From Aptenodytes patagonicus (lineage: Eukaryota > Chordata > Aves > Sphenisciformes > Spheniscidae), in assembly GCF_965638725.1 (NCBI RefSeq), contig NC_134975.1, positions 1,376,179-1,440,178 on the forward strand: 64,000 bases of DNA, given 5' to 3'. A model generated the notes under the pieces. The model made no database searches and had not been told where the DNA came from. It saw only the letters and a program-made list of their open reading frames with translations. Positions 59,381 through 64,000 of this stretch are shown piece by piece. Every line of letters begins with the position of its first letter. Within the stretch, counting starts at the first letter, position 1. The position numbers were made by a program, and so were the translations under genes.

Positions 59381-59504
59381 GAGCGCGGCCCTGCGTGGTG
59401 TCTGCCCAAAACGGTTCCCCGTTAGTCTTAAAAAGGTGCTTCTCGGAGGCAGCCCCCGGCCTAGCATCAAACAGCGGTCCAGCTGCTCAGAATCCCAGAA
59501 AAGG

Positions 59505-60696
59505 GGCATACAGCGTCCTCGATTTTATTTTCTCGAGATGAAACATGTCAGCCAAGTTTCTGAAGCATCTTTTAATCGGAGATAAGAGTAAACAATGGTA
59601 TAAAATGGTAACAACTCAAGAAGTTTCCAAAATTCTGCTCACGATTGACACACGGGTCTTCCATTGCCCCCAAGTACCATTGAGTAAAAAAAAGAAGCAA
59701 AGCCTGTGGGTGCGGCTGCTTTTCCAGCCTAGTGATTCCTCCACACAGTTGCAAAATCTGAGCAGCAACATTCACTTCTGTCTTGGAGTACAGACAAGCA
59801 GGACTGAAACATCTTATTTCGTGGGAAGTTAAACACAGCCCACCAGTACTGGTCCGCCCTCAAGTCCTAGCTTAGCCAACCATACCCAGTAGGTCTAGAA
59901 ACATCTTCAAAACCACAACTTGCAACAGAAAAAAATTTTAAAAGGCATGTATTGTGATAGTTGTCTCAGGGGCAATAAACAACCCCCCTCCCCCATTTCA
60001 GAAGGCCGTAGTCAAGACTTCAGAGGGGCTTGCAGCACCAAAATAGGCAGCAAACGCTGGCCTGGTCCCTCGTAACAGCAGAGATACAAGCTATAACCTC
60101 CTTAGCATACAGCACCCCGATGGCAAGTTAGAACACCGTTTCTGTTGTAGCACAGTCCAATTCAAAGCTTGGCTGTAGTCCAGAGCGCTCACAGCAGGAC
60201 TGAGAAAAGGAGTCTCTGCTACAGCCAGGGTAGCTTGGACGTGGAACCAAGGGACCCTGCGTTCCCCACGCTCTTAAGCGGCTTCTGGAGTGCATCAAGG
60301 AGATCTGCTGAACCTGCACTGGAGCAAACCGTCACTGAAATGGCACCGTAACCCTCCTGCGGTCAGCAGCCAGCCTAGTCCAAACTTGTTCTGCCTTGAG
60401 TTGATCCTAGTAAAAACCAGTTTGTCACAAAGACACCTCTGCAAATATCGATGGGACTAAGATTTAAGTACAAAATGGCTTAAAGTGAAATCTGCAGCTT
60501 TGTTTTTGCCCTAGTCATTGGCTTTATCCCTTCTGTTGTGCAAAGCCTCTGACTGGTCTGGATCGCGCCCATTTCAGATTTGCTGGAGGTTTCTGGGGAA
60601 GGGGTATCTTGATTAAAGATCACTTGGGAATGTGGAGCTCAACACATCTAGGTATTTAAAGATAAGTTCGTGTTTGCTCAAGGCCAACCCACAGCC
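59505..60696 (-). other. CERS5: CERS5 3' UTR
   Basis: Minus-strand sequence from the CERS5 stop to a minus-strand AATAAA at 59524-59529, about 1.2 kb and AT-rich. A plus-strand open frame here (59545-59832) is antisense to this UTR and is not credited. Confidence 0.65.
59524..59529 (-). terminator. CERS5 poly(A) signal AATAAA
   Basis: AATAAA on the minus strand. The convergent COX14 signal is at 59358-59363, so the two 3' ends are separated by only about 120-160 bp. Confidence 0.65.
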
Positions 60697-63600
60697 TTAC
60701 TCCTCTTCTGTCCACTGGCCACTAGCCACGTGGCCATTAATGCGGTTGGAGCCGTTACTCGAAGTGCTGAAAACTCCTTTTGTGCTGTTGGAAGTCACAT
60801 CCTCCTCTTCAGAGCTGCTCTCTACATCACTGCGGTCATCTTTTGATACCTAAACATTTCAAATGAAATTCGGTGGTGGAAAGGGGAGAAGCGAAGTTGA
60901 AAAAAATTCACAGAAAACAGTAGTTAGAAGGTTGTGTCCATGTGATTAAGCAGCTTCAGTCAGTTACATTTACCTTCTACATTTGATCTTGAATCACTTC
61001 AAACTCACAAGGAGGAACCTGTCATCACATACAGAATGCAAGACAGACATTGAAAATGACAATTTGGAAATAGGAGTTCCATTTTCCAAATACTCTGTAC
61101 ATCTGTGAAAGCACTACACTTTTTTTTGCTCTCACCAGATCAGAGGACACTATAGATCTTTGGTTGTTCTTGTCTTCCAAGAGCTGCATTCCAAATTGGT
61201 TAAAGGCCGCTCTTCCAAACAACAAATTTGTTTTGAATCAAAAAACTTCTCACACCATAATCATCGGTGGGTATGATGACCAAAACACACATACGTATCA
61301 GTTTTAGAGAGAACGTTTTGTCCTACAGGGAGTGGCTTTGATATTTTAAAAATTAACCAGCTATATTTATCACATCACTGTCTGCAAAAAGTGCCTCCCG
61401 TTTTCACAGCTTATGGTTCATACATGAGAACTCATCTACGAGCAAAAGCCTGTTTGGACAGCGGGCTGTAGAACAACGACAACTATCTAATCCAGCAAAC
61501 ACCCGTTCAGGAACAGAAGGAGCACCTCAGCCCAGAGATCTAGATCTGCTTTACAGAGTCATGCGTTTAGTTAAAAGACTGACTGCAAATCCAGTCATTT
61601 GCACGTGGGATTTTGAACCTTTTGAAGCAGATCCAGGCGCACTTTGCTGCCAGCTGCCCTGAGTGCCGCAGGAGGGCACTGTACCAGCACCGCAGAGCCA
61701 ACCGCACCAGAAGCTGAAGGGAAGAGATCATAAGCCCGGCCCTAACTGCAAACAAGCACCTTGGCTGGTGGCGGGGTGCCAGAGCCATAAACTCACCGGT
61801 GCCGAGCAGTGACCGCGTGAACGGCCCGTGCTTTGCATACCCCAAGGCAAGCTCTCCACACTTCTGCCTCTGCAACTAATAGCCCTCATTTACTTCATGT
61901 GCAAGCACTTTGCGGCTAGCGCCTTTCCAAGGATTTCAGGATTTCATTCTACTCTGCTTGCTTCGAGTCAGGGTTAGGGCTTTCGAACAGCACCAGGCAG
62001 GAAGTTTTGGAACTCAAGGGAAGATCTGGCAGAAAGCCAGGTAAAGTTAATGATCTCCAGGATTGGTTTTGACAGGCCTGTTGGATGTACTGGCTTCTGA
62101 CTGTTGCCAGAACTTCTGGTATCTTTCCCCACTCTCCTGCTATGTTGGAAGTTCAAAGGGTCACTGGAAGGAAGCAGAAATCCCTTGAAATTTTTCCCAT
62201 TATTTGGGGGACAAGTGACTGTTCTACTCCTTCTCGCAAAAGGATTTTGCATTGTATTTCTCCTGTCCTCTTCCACTCAGCACAGTGTTAATGAGCACTA
62301 AAGACAGGTATCAGAGTCTCTGTGGGCATATAAAAGCAGAAGGGTGAAGGTCATGCACCCAGCTGACAGCAGATAAGAACAAACCCCAGGACACTGCTTT
62401 GACCTTTGGAAAAAGCTGAATTTTAGCATACTGTCAGAACCAGCACTGTATCAACCAGGGAGAGAAACATTTTAAGAGAAGGCACCAGCCATCTAAAGCC
62501 CCAAGACCATAGCTTTGCTTTTGTCTTAGCCTTGAAACAGACACAGATGTGTTTCAGTGAACAAAGAGAAGCACAGATCACACTTACATGCAAAGGATGA
62601 AACTGTCCAGCTCCAATCTGGCACAGAGAAAAGGAGAAAAGAATGAAGAAGACAGAGCTTAGAGTCCTTTCTCTGGCTAGGTCACCTGGACAGGAGAGAA
62701 CCAAGGAAAGGAAAAAGGTGTAGACCTCAGGATACAGAAACAGCTGCACAGACAGAAAATAAGACATTTGCAGTAGCAGCTGTGGGGAACAGATGAAAAG
62801 ATCATGTGCATACTCTGAAACATGCCTTCCCCTGACAATCACTGTCACAGACAACTACGATATAAATATTTTTCAAGGTTATGTTCCATGTGTAGGGGCA
62901 GCTAAGAAGTCAAACAAAATAAAGTAGAGCCATGAGAGAAACTCAGATCAGAATACCAAATATCTGATTAAAAAAAAAAAAGCATTTGTGCTGTGAAATC
63001 AGCTGCTGCTCTCTGGTAGCTGCAAAGGAGGTGGCTTCTCTTGATGGGTAGGCTGGGTGTCAAATTAGTTCCTAGATTGCCTTGCCCTGTCTCATGCCAC
63101 TTCAGTTGAACTACGCCTTTTTGCTGAAAGTCAGCATTGTTCACTCTTAGGGCAATATCTGTTGCTAACCAGCTGCTGTAGTTTCACCCTCCCTCTCCCT
63201 AAGATTCCCAACACAAGTTAGAGTACTCAGGACTGAAACTAGACTGCACCCCATTAACCCAGTGACAACCAGCAAACTCCACCGCATTTCTGATAACCCT
63301 TTCTCCTCTGCATGCTGCAGCTCAATGCCTGGCCTGCACTGACAGCCAGAAGCCTGCGTTAGTGTTAACAAGTGGAAGATGCATAACCCCCATCACATCC
63401 CAAGAACCAGCTGAAGTTGGAAAACATCCTATATGATTGTTCAAAAAAGAGCCTACTACCACCTTAAACTCCAAACAAAGTATATAACAAGTCTGTCATC
63501 ACCACTATTATTACAACATCTGAATGTACTGGAAAATGGTGTTATTTCCCCACATGACCAGAACAGAGAGGAAAGCATCCCTGCCTTCGTATACACCTGG

Positions 63601-63928
63601 CAACTCAAGTCTGCAGAGCGACCAAGGTAAAAAACCTACTGTTCTACAAAGCACTCCTGATGCAAGTCCCTCAAGAACTAGTACCAGCCCTCACTGAAGG
63701 GCCCAGTTTCTCATGATTGCTTAATAGGGCTTGTAGGAAAGAGGACCCAAAACAGTCACCAGCAATCTTACCTTTCCCCGCACGAGGGCCTTGTAGGCAG
63801 TGCGAATGATGAGATAAGACCAGATGATATGCAAGATCTGCAAGGTTATCAAAAGCCCATTGAATAGCCACCATGAAGGGTAAGGACCAATCAATTCCCA
63901 GCTTTCAAATAGGGTTGTATTCAAAATC
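60697..63928 (-). CDS. CERS5: CERS5, ceramide synthase 5, last two exons (C-terminal part)
   Basis: Acyl-CoA-dependent ceramide synthase of the ER membrane, favouring C16 acyl chains in mammals. Two constitutive exons are in the window: 63772-63928 and the terminal exon 60697-60849, with GT/AG borders. The first encodes [20 protein letters not shown], then a long hydrophobic segment ([20 protein letters not shown]), the last transmembrane helix, ending ALVRGK. The second encodes the cytosolic tail [18 protein letters not shown] to GQWTEEE. The acidic Ser cluster is of the casein kinase 2 type known to be phosphorylated in ceramide synthases. The Lag1p catalytic motif, Hox-like domain and start lie beyond the right edge. 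The 2.9 kb intron between the exons holds a candidate cassette exon. Confidence 0.95.
60850..63771 (-). other. CERS5 final intron
   Basis: About 2.9 kb, AT-rich, with an A12 tract near 62969-62980. Apart from the cassette exon candidate at 62588-62617 I saw no exon with good splice sites and frame. Confidence 0.7.
62588..62617 (-). CDS. CERS5: Candidate 30-nt in-frame cassette exon of CERS5
   Basis: On the minus strand a strong pyrimidine tract ends TGTGCCAG at 62618, followed by 30 nt encoding [10 protein letters not shown] and a perfect donor CAT|GTAAGTG. Both neighbouring constitutive exons join in phase 0 (RGK|VSKDD), so inclusion adds exactly 10 residues between the last transmembrane helix and the acidic tail without a frame change. 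From memory, the long isoform of the paralogue CERS6 carries a short insert of similar sequence ending in PLH at this same junction. I infer a conserved alternative exon; expression is unproven. A second AG seven bases in would give 23 nt and break the frame. Confidence 0.65.
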
Positions 63929-64000
63929 CTAAAAGAGATCCAGAAACACATTACAGATCGGCTGTGCTGGTAACATGGCTTCCAGCTCTAAATTAAGATA

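Noticed and set aside
59545-59832. A 95-codon plus-strand frame after COX14
   Set aside because: Antisense to the CERS5 3' UTR, past the COX14 poly(A) signal, with no recognisable homology.

Overview
This is eukaryotic nuclear DNA, and almost certainly a bird. The spliced ASIC1a protein (527 residues, starting [15 protein letters not shown]) is nearly identical to chicken ASIC1 as I remember it, with a few differences that argue for another bird. GC-rich spacers, short introns in several genes and no transposon I could recognise by eye suggest a gene-dense microchromosome. The gene order RACGAP1 - ASIC1 - SMARCD1 - GPD1 - COX14 - CERS5 matches human 12q13.12 from memory. All gene calls come from reading splice sites and translating by hand; no search was run.

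Layout: 60-5000, minus strand, 5' two thirds of RACGAP1 (start codon to the C1 zinc finger; the GAP domain lies off the left edge) with a CpG-rich cell-cycle-type promoter. 5241-18600, a 13 kb spacer with no protein gene I can support but several AT-rich islands, one holding a POU octamer plus TATA box. 18600-39850, plus strand, ASIC1 with two alternative first coding exons (ASIC1a at 19913, ASIC1b at 33764) sharing nine downstream exons. 39851-43500, spacer. 43645-50575, SMARCD1, complete in 13 coding exons. 51630-57115, GPD1, complete in 8 coding exons. 59098-59256, COX14, coding in one exon. 59505-64000, minus strand, the 3' end of CERS5, meeting COX14 tail to tail.

The genes are not an operon and have separate jobs: cytokinesis (RACGAP1), proton-gated cation current (ASIC1), SWI/SNF chromatin remodelling (SMARCD1), cytosolic NAD-linked glycerol-3-phosphate metabolism (GPD1), cytochrome c oxidase assembly (COX14) and ceramide synthesis (CERS5). 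What links them is long-standing synteny.

Most worth checking: an in-frame 30-nt cassette exon in the last CERS5 intron (62588-62617); the octamer/TATA promoter-like unit at 12205-12245; a 22-bp perfect palindrome centred on a PAR-bZIP site in the big ASIC1 intron (26379-26400); a perfect RFX X-box upstream of RACGAP1 (5221-5233); and CTCF-like cores at the SMARCD1 and GPD1 promoters. I found no evidence of a wholly new multi-gene system.
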